Positions 5,532 through 5,692 of a stretch of 5,692 nt of DNA are shown here, in pieces. The DNA comes from Actinosomnolentus pattersoniae (SeqCode) (GTDB lineage Bacteria > Actinomycetota > UBA4738). A model generated the notes under the pieces. That model was not told the DNA's origin and did no database searches. It worked only from the letters and a program-made list of their open reading frames with translations. Where the stretch lies: positions 1 through 5,692 of the forward strand of contig JACDCJ010000130.1 of NCBI GenBank assembly GCA_013817655.1, in the 5' to 3' direction. Position numbers and translations under genes: made by a program. Every line of letters begins with the position of its first letter. The stretch's first letter is position 1.

Positions 5532-5692
5532 ATGAACACGCGCCAACGGTGGACGATGGGGGCGGCGGTCCTCGGCTCGGGCATCGTCTTCCTCGACTCG
5601 ACCGTCGTCGGCGTCGCCCTCCCGAAGATCGGTCAGGAGCTTCAAAGCAGCCTGTTCGGGGTCTTCGAGGGGCAGTCGTACATCTACAACGG
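5532..5692 (+). CDS. MFS transporter, DHA2 (EmrB/QacA-like) family, 5' end only
   Basis: Only the first 53 codons are in the window and the frame runs off the end. The ATG has GGAG at 5521-5524 seven bases upstream. After a short basic N-terminus (MNTRQR) comes a hydrophobic first membrane helix containing FLDSTVVGVALPKI, which matches the conserved LDxTVVNVALP motif of the first helix in 14-helix drug:H+ antiporters. It is followed by a short loop and the start of the second helix (EGQSYIYNG). Such proteins are inner-membrane exporters driven by the proton gradient; the exported compound cannot be read from this fragment. The gene is divergent from the flavoprotein gene, with 101 bases between starts. 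Identification rests on one helix and its motif, so the family is fairly sure and the subfamily less so. Confidence 0.8.
   Translation, partial: MNTRQRWTMGAAVLGSGIVFLDSTVVGVALPKIGQELQSSLFGVFEGQSYIYN

Noticed and set aside
4813..5535. Long open frame on the + strand opposite the flavoprotein gene
   Set aside because: It lies antisense to the FAD, disulfide and NAD motifs of a well-supported gene, and its own translation shows no domain.

Overview
The window is GC-rich with strongly G/C-ending codons. It looks like a stretch of chromosome from a high-GC bacterium, most plausibly an actinomycetote. The support is the GTG start with a strong Shine-Dalgarno, the universal stress protein (Usp) style, the CAFWAC-type flavoprotein active site, and the start of a DHA2-type transporter. 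This lineage is inferred from sequence style only; no rRNA or marker gene is present.

Layout. Four genes run on the + strand: the 3' end of a type 1 blue-copper (cupredoxin) protein (2-292); a 786-residue fusion of two Usp domains, a Rieske 2Fe-2S domain and a ferredoxin-reductase-type FAD/NAD(P) module (337-2697); a small hotdog thioesterase of the FlK type (2793-3221); and a crotonase-fold enoyl-CoA hydratase/isomerase resembling PaaG (3223-4017). The last two are nearly touching and are probably translated together. Convergent to them on the - strand is a class I pyridine nucleotide-disulfide oxidoreductase (4048-5430). A 101-bp divergent intergenic region then separates it from the first 53 codons of an MFS drug-transporter-like gene on the + strand (5532 to window end).

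How the genes may work together. The first two genes form a plausible redox unit: NAD(P)H to FAD to a high-potential Rieske cluster to a blue-copper protein, with nucleotide-sensing Usp domains attached in cis. This is inference from domain content and adjacency. The thioesterase/crotonase pair suggests acyl-CoA processing or clean-up with an unidentified substrate. The - strand flavoprotein keeps its redox disulfide but lacks the C-terminal His-Glu catalytic pair of dihydrolipoamide dehydrogenase and glutathione reductase, so its substrate is open.

The most unusual item is the Usp-Usp-Rieske-FAD reductase fusion. Rieske plus FAD reductase alone has a precedent in AIF-like (AIFM3-type) proteins; the two Usp domains in front are the unexpected part. 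No RNA genes, insertion sequences, CRISPR arrays or convincing terminators were seen.
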